From assembly GCF_010365055.1 (NCBI RefSeq), contig NZ_JAAFHA010000014.1, positions 1 through 57,996 of the forward strand: a stretch of DNA of 57,996 nt. The letters run 5' to 3'. The notes beneath the pieces were generated by a model that worked only from the letters and a program-made list of their open reading frames with translations, searched no databases and was not told where the DNA came from. The first letter of the stretch is position 1. The number at the start of each line of letters is the position of its first letter. Shown piece after piece: positions 44,759 through 53,422 of this stretch. This stretch comes from Rhodoferax sp. Lineage in GTDB: Bacteria > Pseudomonadota > Gammaproteobacteria > Burkholderiales > Burkholderiaceae_C. The position numbers and the translations under genes are program-made.

Positions 44759-45988
44759 TCAGAGCGGGTTGACCAGCCGGTCACCGACTTTGACGCCGTC
44801 GGTGATGTCGAGTACCAGCGCGTAAGAGAGTTTCTCGAAGGTGCGAAACACCATCAGCAGACCATTGCGTTCATCCGGCAATTTCAGTTCGGGGCGTGCT
44901 GCATCGGTCTTGTCGATCAGGCGCGCCCCGTCTTTCAGGATGGCCAACACATGCCCACTTTCGATGCCGTCGCGCGTGCCCAGATTGATCACCACCACCT
45001 GGTTTTGCGCGGCATTGACCACCGCGCTGCCGTAGACCGAGACAATGCGGGCGTTGATCGGCCCCTGGGGGGCGTGCGGCACGTAGCTCAACAACTGCTG
45101 TGGTGGCTCGGGCAGCAGCCGGTCGCCCACGCGCATCTCTTCCTTGGCCGCCACGATGTCAATCGTGGCTGGAATGATGTCGGTGCGGGGCTTGCCGTCC
45201 TTGTCCACCGAGGCCTGGGTCGATTCGCCATGTACCAGCAGTGCCTTGCCCACGTACTGCGCCTCATAGCCTAGGATTTCGCCCGTCACCGGGTCTTTCA
45301 GGGGTGTCGCGTTGCGAAAGACCCGGTAGGCTTTTTGCCGCTCGGCCGGTTCGTCGATCAGCATGGCGTCACCCTGACCGCGTGCGTAGGCGCGGTCACC
45401 CCGGGTCAACAAGACACGGCCCTCCTGCGCGGCCACGATGCGCGGCGCCCGCGTGAGTCCGTTCTCGTCCACGATCACTGGCTCGGCCAGAAAAGCTTCA
45501 ATCAAATGGCTTTTAAGCGTTGGCAGGGCGTCGCTCGCTAGCATTTCGATCCGGGTGCGCGGCGACAGGCGCACGGTCGGCAGCGACGTGCCATCCGCCC
45601 CGGATTGGCGACTGCGCAGAGTGGCGCGACCGCCCTGGCGCTCCAGATACAGTGTTTGCCCCGGGTAGATAAGGTGCGGGTTGCGGATGTCAGCCAGGTT
45701 CATACCCCACAACTCGGGCCAGCGCCAGGCGCCCTTCAGGAACAGGCCGGAGATCGCCCACAGCGTGTCGCCGCGCTTGATGGTGTACTCATCGGGGGCG
45801 TTGGCCGCCAGTTCGCTCAAGGGCACACCCGCCTGCGCGACCTGCGTCGCAGTGGCCTTTTGCCCTGCCGTGACCGGAAAACCCTGCGCCCAAACTGGCG
45901 CAGTGGTCAGGCTGGTGGTCAGCACCGCCAGGGTGACCCCAATGACTTTGGCTGCAACGGTGGATATTGGCATCAGGTTTTTGGTCAT
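44759..45988 (-). CDS. LysM peptidoglycan-binding domain protein
   Basis: The 409-residue product has a signal peptide (~1-35, ending VWAQ) and a LysM domain (~67-115, DEYTIKRGDTLWAISGLFLK, then LIYPGQTLYLE). The rest is a long beta-rich periplasmic region with ILGYEAQYVGKALLVHGE and NLGTRDGIESGHVLAILKDG, the second resembling the FlgT/flagellar-assembly C-terminal pattern. It is presumably anchored to peptidoglycan. The gene is regularly found between dprA and the divergent def-fmt pair in Burkholderiales. The 231 bp to def hold the divergent promoters, with no clear hexamers seen. Confidence 0.9.
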   Translation of the reverse strand: MTKNLMPISTVAAKVIGVTLAVLTTSLTTAPVWAQGFPVTAGQKATATQVAQAGVPLSELAANAPDEYTIKRGDTLWAISGLFLKGAWRWPELWGMNLADIRNPHLIYPGQTLYLERQGGRATLRSRQSGADGTSLPTVRLSPRTRIEMLASDALPTLKSHLIEAFLAEPVIVDENGLTRAPRIVAAQEGRVLLTRGDRAYARGQGDAMLIDEPAERQKAYRVFRNATPLKDPVTGEILGYEAQYVGKALLVHGESTQASVDKDGKPRTDIIPATIDIVAAKEEMRVGDRLLPEPPQQLLSYVPHAPQGPINARIVSVYGSAVVNAAQNQVVVINLGTRDGIESGHVLAILKDGARLIDKTDAARPELKLPDERNGLLMVFRTFEKLSYALVLDITDGVKVGDRLVNPL

Positions 45989-46219
45989 AGGGTTCTGCGC
46001 GGCAAATGGGTGACTGGCGGTTGGGGCGCCAGGCGGCGGTCAGGCCAACCTGGAGGACATCATGATAAGTTACGTGCGATTTTGCACTTAAGCCCCTGAT
46101 CGGGCAACGTTTCCTCCGTCGGCTCGGTGCTGGCGGCGCCAAAAGTAGCGAAAATAGCGACATATCCCAAAACCTTGTGGGGCAGCCTGCATGGTCAAGC
46201 CCTGTCCTCAGCCAATCAA

Positions 46220-46726
46220 ATGTTACTTCCGATTCTTTGTTATCCCGATCCCAAGCTGCACACCGTGGCCAAGCCGGTGTCAAACGTTGATGTGCGCGTT
46301 CAAACCCTGATCGTGGACATGCTCGAGACCATGTACGAGGCCAAGGGCATTGGCCTGGCGGCGACGCAGATCAATGTGCACGAGCGCCTGATCGTGATTG
46401 ACGTCTCCGAAGAGCGCGATGCGCCGCTGGTGCTGATCAACCCGCAGCTGGTCTGGAGCAGCCCGGAGACGCATCTCAACGAAGAGGGCTGCCTGTCGGT
46501 GCCGGGCATTTACGACGGGGTCGAGCGTTTTGATTCTGTGAGCGTGACTGCGCTGGACCGACAGGGCCAGTCGCGCCTGATTGAAGCCGATGGCCTGTTG
46601 TCGGTCTGCATTCAGCACGAAATGGACCATTTGCTGGGCAAGGTGTTTGTTGAATACCTGTCGCCGCTCAAGCGCAACCGGATCAAGAAGAAGATGCTCA
46701 AGAGCCAGCGCGAGGAGCGCGAGTGA
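46220..46726 (+). CDS. def: Peptide deformylase
   Basis: Iron-dependent removal of the formyl group from nascent proteins. The 168-residue product has all three motifs: [14 protein letters not shown] and the metal-binding [10 protein letters not shown]. The frame is open to 46127 but the family N-terminus [20 protein letters not shown] starts at the ATG at 46220. fmt starts within its stop codon (GTGA), so translation is coupled. Confidence 0.96.
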   Translation: MLLPILCYPDPKLHTVAKPVSNVDVRVQTLIVDMLETMYEAKGIGLAATQINVHERLIVIDVSEERDAPLVLINPQLVWSSPETHLNEEGCLSVPGIYDGVERFDSVSVTALDRQGQSRLIEADGLLSVCIQHEMDHLLGKVFVEYLSPLKRNRIKKKMLKSQREERE

Positions 46727-47694
46727 GGCTGATTTTTGCCGGCACGCCCGAGTTTGCCCGCGTTGCGCTGGCGCAATTGCACGCTAGCGGCCATGAGATT
46801 GCGCTGGTACTGACGCAGCCCGATCGCCCCGCCGGGCGCGGCCTCAAATTGCAGCCCTCCGCCGTGAAACAGTACGCGCTGGACCACGGCATCTCGCTGG
46901 CGCAGCCGCGCAGCCTGCGCCTGGACGGCAAGTACCCGCAGGATGCGGGAGACGCGCAGGCGTTGCTGGCGCTAGCGCAGGCCGATGCCATGGTGGTGGC
47001 GGCCTACGGCCTGATTCTGCCGCAGTGGGTGCTGGACTTGCCACCGCTGGGCTGCTTCAACATCCATGCCTCAATGCTGCCGCGCTGGCGCGGCGCGGCA
47101 CCCATTCACCGCGCGATTGAAGCGGGTGACGCGCAGACCGGCGTGACCATCATGCAGATGGACGCCGGGCTGGATACCGGCGCCATGCTGCTGGCGCAGG
47201 CCACGCCCATCGGGGCGAGCGACACCACAGGCGCCTTGCATGACCGCCTGGCCGAGCTGGGTGGACGGCTGATGGTGCAGGCGCTTGATTTGGCCGCGCA
47301 GGGTCGTTTGCAGCCGGTGGCGCAGCCAGAGACGGGCGTGAGCTATGCGCACAAGATTGAAAAAGAAGAAGCGGCGATTGATTGGACGCAAAGCGCGGCC
47401 CTGATCACACAGCGCATCCGTGCCTTCAACCCCTTCCCCGGTGCGACCGCTGTGTTGAACGGTGAATCGCTCAAAATCTGGCTGGCCGAGGTGTCGGCTG
47501 ACAAGCCCCCCGTCTCAGAAAAATTTGGAACAATTGTGGCCGTAGCCCCCGTCGGTATTGGGGTTGCAGCTCTCGATTCGATAGTAATTATCACGCAGCT
47601 GCAGCGCCCCGGCGGCAAGCGCCTTAGCGTGGCTGAGTTCTTGCGCGGCTTTGAGGTGCAGCCCGGCATGGTGTTCGAAAAGCCCGGCGGTTGA
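46723..47694 (+). CDS. fmt: Methionyl-tRNA formyltransferase
   Basis: Formylates initiator Met-tRNA with 10-formyl-THF. The 323-residue product has [39 protein letters not shown], the active-site segment [20 protein letters not shown] and [10 protein letters not shown], then the C-terminal tRNA-binding domain. The start is GTG, overlapping the def stop, with GAGGAG upstream. A degenerate antisense copy of the interspersed repeat lies at 47529-47576 in the C-terminal domain ([16 protein letters not shown]), with no evident lengthening. Confidence 0.95.
   Translation: MRLIFAGTPEFARVALAQLHASGHEIALVLTQPDRPAGRGLKLQPSAVKQYALDHGISLAQPRSLRLDGKYPQDAGDAQALLALAQADAMVVAAYGLILPQWVLDLPPLGCFNIHASMLPRWRGAAPIHRAIEAGDAQTGVTIMQMDAGLDTGAMLLAQATPIGASDTTGALHDRLAELGGRLMVQALDLAAQGRLQPVAQPETGVSYAHKIEKEEAAIDWTQSAALITQRIRAFNPFPGATAVLNGESLKIWLAEVSADKPPVSEKFGTIVAVAPVGIGVAALDSIVIITQLQRPGGKRLSVAEFLRGFEVQPGMVFEKPGG
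47529..47576 (-). repeat. Interspersed ~48-bp repeat, copy F (degenerate, inside fmt)
   Basis: Reads TCGAGAGCTGC at the start and ACGGGGGCTACGGCC about 25 bases later on the minus strand. It is antisense to fmt and read in the same frame as antisense copies A and C. Weaker than the others; family-conserved protein sequence at this site could partly explain the match. Confidence 0.4.
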
Positions 47695-47710
47695 CTTTGA
47701 CCCAGGCCGC

Positions 47711-47738
47711 TTGACTTTGGACGCTGATTGTTTAAATT
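47711..47738 (+). promoter_or_regulatory. Possible sigma-70 promoter for hoxFUYHW
   Basis: TTGACT at 47711-47716 and TAAATT at 47733-47738 are 16 bp apart, in the 50-bp gap between fmt and hoxF. The predicted start point would fall almost at the hoxF ATG (47745), giving a very short or absent leader; no ribosome binding site is visible before that ATG. No sigma-54 -24/-12 box was found, unlike the Ralstonia hox promoter. Confidence 0.35.
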
Positions 47739-47744
47739 CAAGCC

Positions 47745-49565
47745 ATGCGTCAGTCCTGCACCACATCAACAAGTCCAACAGGCGCTGCGCCGGAACTGCA
47801 GCAACTGCTGGCGCGCTACCAGGCTGAACCGCACGCGCTCTTGCAGATTCTGCGCGAGTGGCAGGGCTCGCAAGGCTGGTTGTCACCCGATGCAATGAGT
47901 CAAATCGCCAGCGCACTCGGCCTGACGCTGGCGCAGGTCCAAGGCGTGGCCGGGTTTTACCGCTTCTTGCACACCCAGCCGGTTGGTATCTACCGCGTGC
48001 TGTTCAGTGACAACGTGACCGACCGCATGCTAGGTAGCGAGGCCCTGCGGGCTGACCTGTGCCAGCGCCTGGGCGTGGTGCCCGGTCAGGTCAGCGCTAA
48101 TGGACTGGTCAGTGTGGACCTTGCCTCTTGCACCGGGCTGTGCGACCAGGGGCCGGCGTTGCTGATCAACCACCACCAGGTCATCACCCGGCTCGCCGCC
48201 GCCCGTGTCGCCGAGATAGCCGAACTGATCCTTGCTCGCGTGCCGGCGGCGCAATGGCCCGCTGCATGGTTCGAGGTGCAGGACAACATCCGCCGCGCCG
48301 ATCTGCTACTGGGTGACACTTGCGCGCCGGGGGCCGCATTGGCTGCGGCGCTGGCGCGCGGGGCGGACGCGACGCTGGCTGAGATCAAGCGGGCCAATTT
48401 GCGCGGGCGTGGTGGCGCCGGTTTTGCCACCGGCCTCAAGTGGGAGCTGTGCCGCCAAGCGCGTGGGACGGAGCGTGTGGTGGTATGCAACGCCGACGAG
48501 GGCGAGCCCGGCACCTTCAAGGACCGCGTGCTGCTGACGCGCCGCGCCGATGCGGTGTTCGAGGGCATGACGATCGCGGCCCATGTGCTCGGCGCGCGCC
48601 GCGGCTTTGTCTACCTGCGCGGCGAGTACCGCTACCTGCTGGAATCCCTGCAGGCGGTATTGCAGCGCAGGCGCGCGTCGCAGTTGCTGGGCGCCAACAT
48701 TCTGGGGCAGGCCGGTTTTGACTTTGACATTGCGATTCACGTCGGCGCCGGCGCCTATGTTTGCGGCGAGGAGTCGGCGCTGATCGAGTCGCTGGAGGGC
48801 AAGCGCGGCACGCCGCGCATCCGCCCGCCCTTTCCGGCCGAGCGCGGTTACCTGGGCCATCCCACCGTGATCAACAACGTGGAAACTTTTTGCGCGGCGG
48901 CCCATATTGCGCAACACGGCGCCGCAGTCTGGGCCGCCGTAGGCACCACCAAGTCAACCGGCACCAAGATTCACTCAGTATCGGGCGATTGCGCGCGACC
49001 GGGCCTGTACGAGTACCCGCTGGGCACCCGCGTTAGCCGCATCCTGGCCGACTGCGGCGCGCGCGATACGCAGGCGGTGCAGGTCGGTGGCGCCTCCGGC
49101 GTGTGCCTGGCGCCAGATGAGTTTGAGCGCCGCATCGCCTTTGAAGACGTGCCGACGGCGGGTGCCTTCATGGTATTTGACCGTTCGCGCGACATGTTCG
49201 AGGTGGCGCGCGGCTTTGCGCATTTTTTTGCGCACGAGAGCTGCGGCTTCTGCACGCCGTGCCGGGTTGGCACCGCCCTGCTGGTCAAGCGCATGGACAA
49301 GCTGGCCGCCGGCCGCGGCTCTGGCGACGACCTCGATGTGCTGTTTGAGCTCGACCGCCTGCTGCACAGCACCACCCACTGCGGCCTGGGCGCCAGCGCC
49401 TGCAACCCCTTGCGCGACACCGTCTTGAAGTTCCGCCCGGCCTACGAACGGCGCCTGCAGTCGCTTAAGTTTGAGCCCGGTTTTGACGTGGATGCCGAGC
49501 TGTCGATTGCCCGGCGCATGACGGGTCGCGACGACGCGGGTGCACATCTGGAGAATCGCCCATGA
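47745..49565 (+). CDS. hoxF: NAD-reducing hydrogenase diaphorase subunit HoxF (NuoE-NuoF fusion)
   Basis: Transfers electrons between FeS clusters and NAD+ through FMN. The 606-residue product has a NuoE-like N-terminal domain (~15-165) and a NuoF-like part (~170-590): RGRGGAGFATGLKW and ADEGEPGTFKDRVLL for FMN, GAGAYVCGEESALIESLEGK for NADH, and the [4Fe-4S] ligands ESCGFCTPCR plus HCGLG. In the NuoE-like part the second cysteine pair survives (SCTGLCDQGP), but the first pair is replaced (YRVLFSDNVTDRML), so that [2Fe-2S] cluster is probably missing or altered. First gene of a tightly overlapped five-gene operon. Confidence 0.95.
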   Translation: MRQSCTTSTSPTGAAPELQQLLARYQAEPHALLQILREWQGSQGWLSPDAMSQIASALGLTLAQVQGVAGFYRFLHTQPVGIYRVLFSDNVTDRMLGSEALRADLCQRLGVVPGQVSANGLVSVDLASCTGLCDQGPALLINHHQVITRLAAARVAEIAELILARVPAAQWPAAWFEVQDNIRRADLLLGDTCAPGAALAAALARGADATLAEIKRANLRGRGGAGFATGLKWELCRQARGTERVVVCNADEGEPGTFKDRVLLTRRADAVFEGMTIAAHVLGARRGFVYLRGEYRYLLESLQAVLQRRRASQLLGANILGQAGFDFDIAIHVGAGAYVCGEESALIESLEGKRGTPRIRPPFPAERGYLGHPTVINNVETFCAAAHIAQHGAAVWAAVGTTKSTGTKIHSVSGDCARPGLYEYPLGTRVSRILADCGARDTQAVQVGGASGVCLAPDEFERRIAFEDVPTAGAFMVFDRSRDMFEVARGFAHFFAHESCGFCTPCRVGTALLVKRMDKLAAGRGSGDDLDVLFELDRLLHSTTHCGLGASACNPLRDTVLKFRPAYERRLQSLKFEPGFDVDAELSIARRMTGRDDAGAHLENRP

Positions 49566-50284
49566 CGGAAGATATGAACCCGGTCCAGAGCTTCTCACTC
49601 GACGGCGACGACCTGCCGTTCGCGGCTGGCGAGACGCTCTTACAGGCCGCCACGCGCGCCGGCCGTTACATCCCGCACCTGTGCTGGCACCCGGACTTTG
49701 CCGCGCATGGCTCGTGCCGAATTTGCAGCGTCAAGGTCAACGGCCGCGTCGGCGCCGCCTGCACCGTGTTGGCCTCTGCCGGTCAGGCGGTGGAGAGCAA
49801 CACCGACGAGATGAACCGCCAGCGCAAGACGCTCCTACAAATGCTGTTTGTGGAAGGCAATCACTTTTGCCCGAGTTGCGAAAAAAGCGGCAATTGCCTG
49901 CTGCAGGCCACCGCCTACCAGATGGGCATGGAGGGCCCGCACTTCGAGGAGTTCTACCCGAATCGCCCGGTCGACGCCAGCCACCCCGACATCCTGCTCG
50001 ACCTGAACCGCTGCATCTTGTGCGAGCTGTGCGTGCGCGCCAGCCGCGAGGTTGACGGCAAGAACATCTTTGCCATTGGCGGCCATGGCGTTGGCACGCA
50101 CCTGCTGGTCAACAGCGCAAGCGGCCAGTTGGGTGACACCCGCATGAGCCTGGCGGACCGCGCGGCACACATCTGCCCGGTCGGCGTGATTCTGCCCAAG
50201 CGACGCGGCTTTGTCATCCCGATCGGGCAACGGCGTTTTGACGCCAAGCCGGTGTCGCAGCAGGTCGAAGGGGCGCCAGAATGA
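49562..50284 (+). CDS. hoxU: NAD-reducing hydrogenase diaphorase subunit HoxU (NuoG-like)
   Basis: Small iron-sulfur subunit that wires HoxF to the hydrogenase module. The 240-residue product has the [2Fe-2S] ferredoxin set (IPHLCWHPDFAAHGSCRICS, then ACTV), the His/Cys-ligated cluster (EGNHFCPSCEKSGNCLLQ) and a [4Fe-4S] set (NRCILCELCVRASREV with HICPVGVI). The start overlaps the hoxF stop as ATGA, and its own stop overlaps hoxY in the same way. Confidence 0.95.
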   Translation: MTEDMNPVQSFSLDGDDLPFAAGETLLQAATRAGRYIPHLCWHPDFAAHGSCRICSVKVNGRVGAACTVLASAGQAVESNTDEMNRQRKTLLQMLFVEGNHFCPSCEKSGNCLLQATAYQMGMEGPHFEEFYPNRPVDASHPDILLDLNRCILCELCVRASREVDGKNIFAIGGHGVGTHLLVNSASGQLGDTRMSLADRAAHICPVGVILPKRRGFVIPIGQRRFDAKPVSQQVEGAPE

Positions 50285-50847
50285 CCGCACCTGCGTCGTC
50301 CCCAGCTCCGCGCAAGCTCAAGGTCGCCACCGTGTCGCTGGCCGGCTGCTTTGGCTGCCACATGTCCTTGCTCGACATTGACGAGCGCTTGTTCGATCTG
50401 CTCGAACTGGTTGAGTTTGACCGCTCGCCGCTGACCGACATCAAGCAGGTGGGGGCCTGTGACATCGGCCTGATCGAAGGGGGGCTGTGCAATGCCGAGA
50501 ATGTGCAGGTCTTGCGCGAGTTCCGCGCGCACTGCAAGACGCTGGTGGCCGTGGGCGCCTGCGCCATCAACGGCGGCTTGCCGGCGCAGCGCAACCATCT
50601 GGACCTGGGCGAGGTGTTGACGCAGGTGTACCGCAGCCGGCCGGGCTTGAGCGCGGGCGGCGCGATTCCCAATGACCCCGAGCTGCCGCTGCTGCTGAAC
50701 CAAGTGCACCCTGTCCGCGAGGTGGTGCATGTGGACTATTCGCTGCCGGGTTGCCCGCCCTCGGCTGACGCGTTCTGGCACTTCTTGAGTGACCTGATGG
50801 CCGGGCGCACGCCGCACCTGGGGCACGGCCTGATCCACTATGACTGA
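50281..50847 (+). CDS. hoxY: NAD-reducing hydrogenase small subunit HoxY
   Basis: Holds the proximal [4Fe-4S] cluster next to the NiFe site. The 188-residue product has the ligands in LAGCFGCHMSLLD (C23, C26), GACAINGGLP and YSLPGCPPSADAFW. It lacks a Tat signal peptide and the distal-cluster domain, so the enzyme is cytoplasmic. ATGA overlap with hoxU. Confidence 0.95.
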   Translation: MTAPASSPAPRKLKVATVSLAGCFGCHMSLLDIDERLFDLLELVEFDRSPLTDIKQVGACDIGLIEGGLCNAENVQVLREFRAHCKTLVAVGACAINGGLPAQRNHLDLGEVLTQVYRSRPGLSAGGAIPNDPELPLLLNQVHPVREVVHVDYSLPGCPPSADAFWHFLSDLMAGRTPHLGHGLIHYD

Positions 50848-50859
50848 TTGGGCCTGACC

Positions 50860-52383
50860 ATGACGAAATCACTCGAAACCGCTGCGCCTGAAGCCGCCGC
50901 GCAAGGACTGCGCCGGGTCGCCATCGACCCGCTGTCACGCGTCGAAGGCCACGGCAAGGTCACGCTCTTGCTGGACGCGCAGAACCGCGTTCAGCAGGTG
51001 CGCTTGCACATCGTGGAGTTCCGCGGCTTCGAGCAATTCATTCAAGGCCGACCTTACTGGGAGGTGCCGGTAATGGTGCAGCGGCTGTGCGGCATCTGCC
51101 CGGTGTCGCACCACCTGGCGGCGTCCAAGGCCTTCGACCGGGTGGTCGGCGCCGTGCCGGTCACGCCCACGGCCGACAAGATCCGCCGCCTCATGCATTA
51201 CGGTCAGGTGATGCAGTCGCACGCCTTGCACTTCTTCTACCTGGCCGCGCCCGACCTGCTGTTTGGTTTCGACTCCGACCTGAACCGGCGCAACATCGTC
51301 GGCGTGGCGCAAGCCCATCCAGACATCGCGCGCAAAGGCGTGCTGCTGCGAAAGTTCGGCCAGGAGGTGATCCGCGCCACCGCCGGCAAGCGCGTGCATG
51401 GCACCGGTTCGGTGCCGGGCGGCGTCAACAAGCCTGTCAGCCTGGCCGACCGGGCTCTGCTGCAACGCGATGTGGCGCAAATGCTCGCCTGGGCGCAAGA
51501 GGCGGTATTGATTGCCAAACAGCTGCATGCGCAAAACCCGGCGCTGTACGACAGCTTTGGCAGCTTCCGCTCGAATCTGCTGTCGCTGGTCAGGAGGGAC
51601 GGCGCGCTCGACCTTTACGACGGCGTGCTGCGCGCGCGCGACACGGCGGGTGCGATCCTGTTCGACGGCGCCAGCGACCAGGACTATCTGGGCTTGATCG
51701 AAGAAGAGGTCAAACCCTGGACCTACATGAAGTTCCCGTTTCTCAAGAGCCTGGGTCCCGATCTCGGCTGGTACCGGGTCGGGCCGCTGGCGCGCCTGCA
51801 AAACTGCGACTTCATTCCGAGCCCGCTGGCTGAAAAAGAGCGCCGTGAATTCATCGCCTGGGGTCGCGGTGAGCCGATTCACGCGACGCTGGCCTACCAC
51901 TGGGCGCGCATGGTCGAGATGTTGCACTGCGTCGAGGTGATCCAGACCCTGCTGGATGACCCCGACATCCTGGGCGGCGAGCTGATGGCCAGCGGCCCGC
52001 GTCAACGCGGCGGTGTCGGCGTGATCGAGGCACCGCGCGGCACGCTGATCCACCATTACGAGGTCGGCGACGACGATCTTGTAAGCCTGTGCAACCTGAT
52101 CGTCTCCACCACCCACAACAACCAGGCCATGAACGAGGCCGTGCGCTCGGTGGCGCGCGAGTACCTCGACGGGCGGGAGCTGACTGAAGGTCTGCTCAAC
52201 CACATCGAGGTCGCCATTCGCGCCTACGACCCCTGCCTGTCCTGCGCCACCCATGCGATCGGGCAGATGCCCCTGGACGTGACGTTGCTCGGGGTTGATG
52301 GCGAGCTGATCGACCGTGTGCTCAAGTCGCAGACGGGCGAGTTTCGCCGTGACCTGGGCACGCCGCCCAGCGTCGCTGCATGA
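50860..52383 (+). CDS. hoxH: NAD-reducing hydrogenase large (NiFe) subunit HoxH
   Basis: Carries the NiFe(CN)2CO site. The 507-residue product has the L1 motif RLCGICPVSHH (C77, C80) and L2 motif DPCLSCATH (C459, C462, H465), giving the four nickel cysteines. After H465 a 42-residue tail (starting AIGQMPLDV) should be cut off by HoxW during maturation; as I recall the Ralstonia enzyme loses 24 residues, so this tail is longer. The TTG at 50848 directly after the hoxY stop is in frame, but the ATG at 50860 is the likely start. Confidence 0.95.
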   Translation: MTKSLETAAPEAAAQGLRRVAIDPLSRVEGHGKVTLLLDAQNRVQQVRLHIVEFRGFEQFIQGRPYWEVPVMVQRLCGICPVSHHLAASKAFDRVVGAVPVTPTADKIRRLMHYGQVMQSHALHFFYLAAPDLLFGFDSDLNRRNIVGVAQAHPDIARKGVLLRKFGQEVIRATAGKRVHGTGSVPGGVNKPVSLADRALLQRDVAQMLAWAQEAVLIAKQLHAQNPALYDSFGSFRSNLLSLVRRDGALDLYDGVLRARDTAGAILFDGASDQDYLGLIEEEVKPWTYMKFPFLKSLGPDLGWYRVGPLARLQNCDFIPSPLAEKERREFIAWGRGEPIHATLAYHWARMVEMLHCVEVIQTLLDDPDILGGELMASGPRQRGGVGVIEAPRGTLIHHYEVGDDDLVSLCNLIVSTTHNNQAMNEAVRSVAREYLDGRELTEGLLNHIEVAIRAYDPCLSCATHAIGQMPLDVTLLGVDGELIDRVLKSQTGEFRRDLGTPPSVAA

Positions 52384-52850
52384 CACTCGCCTTGGAGCCG
52401 GTGGCGCCGCTGCTGGTATTCGGGTGGGGCAATCTGAGCCGCGGCGACGACGCGCTGGGACCTCTCTTCATTGAGCGCCTGCGCGTCGTGGCGACTTCAA
52501 GCGCAGCGGTGGACTATCTCGACGATTACCAGTTGCAGATTGAACATGCGCTTGATCTGGTGGGCAGGCAGCGCGTGCTGTTTGTCGATGCCAGCCTGAG
52601 CTGTCGCGCGCCGTTTGAAGCCACGCAACTGCGCGCCGCGCCGGACAGCAGCTTCACCAGCCACGCCTTGAGCCCGCAGGCGCTGTTGCAGGTGTTTTCT
52701 GATCTGCGCGCCGAAGCGCCGCCATCGTGCACGCTGCTGGCGATCCGGGGCGAGCGCTTCGAGCTCGGCGCACCGCCCAGCTCGGCCGCGCTGGCGCATC
52801 TGGCGGCCGCGCTGGCGTGGACGACGGACTGGCTTGATGCAAGCCAATGA
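52380..52850 (+). CDS. hoxW: HoxH-specific maturation endopeptidase HoxW
   Basis: Cleaves the C-terminal tail of HoxH after nickel insertion. The 156-residue product belongs to the HyaD/HybD fold: LLVFGWGNLSRGDDALGP at the N-terminus with the first nickel-sensing Asp, YLDDYQLQIEHALDL in the second acidic region and VLFVDASLSC. Start overlaps the hoxH stop as ATGA. No hypA-F maturation genes are in the window, so these must be elsewhere. Confidence 0.93.
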   Translation: MTLALEPVAPLLVFGWGNLSRGDDALGPLFIERLRVVATSSAAVDYLDDYQLQIEHALDLVGRQRVLFVDASLSCRAPFEATQLRAAPDSSFTSHALSPQALLQVFSDLRAEAPPSCTLLAIRGERFELGAPPSSAALAHLAAALAWTTDWLDASQ

Positions 52851-52927
52851 CACCGCGTTGTCGGATTATTGAACGCCAAGGTGACTTAGCGGCGGACAAG
52901 AGAGCCCATGAGGCTTGCGCCGCAAGC

Positions 52928-53389
52928 TTACTGTCGGATCTGGCGTTCGCGCTGGCCCTCGCTGTCGATGGCTGCCACCAGCAAACCCAGCTCCTGCGCC
53001 AGGATGTCCAGCACATCGTCGAGCGTCACCACACCAATCAATTCGTTCTGCTCGCCGACGACTGGAATGCGGCGTACACCCTTGCGGCGCATGGTGTGCA
53101 TCAGGTCAATCAGTGAGTCGTTCTCGCGTGCAGTGACCAGGTCGGTGGTCATCACGTCCTCCACATGCAAAGTGCCGGGGTCCAGATCATGGGCCACCAC
53201 TGCCGTCACGATGTCCCGGTCGGTAAGCACGCCCACCACGACTCGCTTGCTGCCCACCTCATCGACCACGACGAGGCAGCCGACATGGTTCTCGCGCATC
53301 AGCCGCGCCGCGCCGTCCAAGGGCGTCTGCCTGAAGGCGATGGTCACGCTGCGTGTACATATTTCGCCTGTGGTCAAACGTTCGCCCAT
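52928..53389 (-). CDS. CBS-pair domain protein
   Basis: The 153-residue protein is two CBS motifs and nothing else (~12-70 and ~77-140): ENHVGCLVVVDEV, VGVLTDRDIVTAVVAHDL, VEDVMTTDLVTARENDSL, MRRKGVRRIPVVGEQNEL, IGVVTLDDVLDILAQEL. Such proteins bind adenine nucleotides and act as energy sensors. The ATG at 53389 has GGGGGGA upstream; the longer frame to 53419 lacks this. It converges with hoxW across 77 bp that contain the hairpin GCTTGC-GCC-GCAAGC right after its stop codon. It lies just downstream of the hibernation-factor gene, whose stop is 33 bp away. Confidence 0.88.
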   Translation of the reverse strand: MGERLTTGEICTRSVTIAFRQTPLDGAARLMRENHVGCLVVVDEVGSKRVVVGVLTDRDIVTAVVAHDLDPGTLHVEDVMTTDLVTARENDSLIDLMHTMRRKGVRRIPVVGEQNELIGVVTLDDVLDILAQELGLLVAAIDSEGQRERQIRQ

Positions 53390-53422
53390 ATATTCCCCCC
53401 TAGCTTTCCTGCCTGTCACAGG

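Noticed and set aside
46145..46192. Possible ninth copy of the interspersed repeat upstream of def
   Set aside because: AAAATAGCG and GGGGCAGCC are suggestive, but the spacing and end do not match the other copies.
50935..52386. 483-codon minus-strand frame across hoxH
   Set aside because: Shadow of hoxH, whose catalytic motifs are unmistakable; the antisense translation has no recognisable domain.
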